This document shows positions 63,513 to 64,000 of a stretch of 64,000 nt of DNA, one piece after another. Where the stretch lies: the NCBI RefSeq assembly GCF_000613185.1, contig NZ_CCBB010000003.1, positions 372,001 through 436,000 on the forward strand, read 5' to 3'. A model generated the notes under the pieces. The model made no database searches. It was not told the origin of the DNA and worked only from the letters and a program-made list of their open reading frames with translations. The position numbers were made by a program, and so were the translations under genes. Positions within the stretch are counted from its first letter, which is position 1; each line of letters starts with the position of its first letter. The DNA is from Mycolicibacterium cosmeticum (lineage in GTDB: Bacteria; Actinomycetota; Actinomycetes; Mycobacteriales; Mycobacteriaceae).

Positions 63513-64000
63513 TCCAGCCCGGCGAAGCAGGGATCGCCGCCCTGACCGCTGCGGCCCGGGGGCATCGTCGCGTTGCGGGTCAGGAACTTCGCGGTCACCC
63601 CGGTGTCGGTGACCTGCACGCTGTCGGCGTGGATGCCCAGCGGAATGTCCTTGGTGATCTGCTCGAGGAACGCGTCCAGAGCAGGCTGCACCGTCTCGCG
63701 CGGCAGCATGAAGCCCAGCCCGGACAGGCTCTGCACCTCCAGGGTCAGGTTGTTGTTCCGCACCTCGGGCTTGACGACGATGCTGCCGAGTGCGGCCTGC
63801 AGTTCGATGGTGCCGTCACTGGGATGGGTGCTGACGCTGCTGACGAAGCTGCCGACCAGGGGAATCTGGTTCTGGATGGTGTTCTTGATGCCGTCGGCGG
63901 TCCAGGTGATGTTCGCGTCCAGCGCGCCGATGGTGCCGGGCGCGTTCTGGTTTCCGGTCAGCCGGACGTCGTTGATGATGATCTGGGCCTTCATCCCGTC
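63509..64000 (-). CDS. DUF2993 (LmeA-like) lipoprotein/membrane protein, 3' part
   Basis: The frame runs from the right window edge to a stop at 63509 (about 163 residues). Beta-rich IIINDVRLTG, ALDANITWTADGIKNTIQNQIP and FMLPRETVQPALDAFLEQITKDIPLG fit DUF2993 proteins (LmeA, phospholipid/PIM binding; Rv0479c position). The reading continues past the ATG at 63994, so the true start is probably outside. deoC (Rv0478) is not present between this and the DUF2599 gene. Confidence 0.78.
   Translation of the reverse strand, partial: DGMKAQIIINDVRLTGNQNAPGTIGALDANITWTADGIKNTIQNQIPLVGSFVSSVSTHPSDGTIELQAALGSIVVKPEVRNNNLTLEVQSLSGLGFMLPRETVQPALDAFLEQITKDIPLGIHADSVQVTDTGVTAKFLTRNATMPPGRSGQGGDPCFAGLD

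Overview
The window looks like a piece of a fast-growing mycobacterial chromosome (Mycolicibacterium-type). The evidence is very high G+C, GTG/TTG starts and leaderless-type promoters, mycolic-acid cyclopropane/methyl transferase genes, hbhA, ramB-icl, groEL2 with a glycine-methionine tail, and gene order matching M. tuberculosis as I remember it: Rv0435c to Rv0440 (18.7-31.5 kb) and Rv0457c to Rv0479c (45.9-64 kb). I had no database access; all orthology statements are recognition by eye.

Layout. 1-3.3 kb: 5' part of an Mrp antiporter gene, an FAD monooxygenase, a DUF1707 membrane protein and an SRPBCC protein. 3.3-17.2 kb: an accessory biosynthetic locus. Eight + strand genes overlap or nearly touch: RPH-like dikinase, adenylate-forming ligase fused to a nucleotidyltransferase, acyl carrier protein, thioester-reductase-like SDR, NDP-kinase-like protein, AfsA-family butyrolactone synthase, UbiA prenyltransferase and glycosyltransferase. 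A convergent pair, P450 and PapA-like acyltransferase, follows. 17.3-18.7 kb: an astacin-like metalloprotease and a small partner. Their promoter region carries an 18-bp palindrome nearly identical to one upstream of the biosynthetic operon. 18.7-31.5 kb: conserved core (AAA ATPase, pssA, psd, moeA, SDR, HAD hydrolase, helicase, polysaccharide deacetylase, SDR/TetR pair, groEL2 with two CIRCE operators and a strong terminator).

31.5-45.7 kb: accessory metabolic genes. They include a DUF559 gene enclosed by hairpins, an MHS transporter, a DUF2236 protein and an SDR each paired with a TetR gene and a clear operator, an N-acyl-D-amino-acid deacylase, VOC and SDR proteins, a secreted repeat protein, DinB, aldehyde dehydrogenase, PPK2 and membrane proteins. 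45.9-64 kb: conserved core with prolyl oligopeptidase, DUF779, cyclopropane synthase, lpdC, ramB, thioesterase, icl, fadB2, a mycolic acid methyltransferase, a second hairpin-enclosed DUF559 gene, PPK2, TetR, DUF445, XRE regulator, hbhA, DUF2516, DUF2599 and a partial DUF2993 gene.

Two things look least ordinary. The first is the AfsA-containing operon: it combines lipid activation on a carrier protein, butyrolactone-type condensation, three phospho- or nucleotidyl-transfer domains and prenyl/glycosyl/acyl tailoring. It suggests an undescribed phosphorylated, butyrolactone-derived lipid. The second is the pair of paralogous DUF559 endonuclease-like genes. Each sits between two hairpins whose four arms share one locus-specific sequence, and one cassette is bounded by perfect 21-bp terminal inverted repeats. 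That design recalls REP/RAYT elements. Several TetR and RamB operators and a recurrent TANNNT-6 nt-start arrangement can also be read directly.
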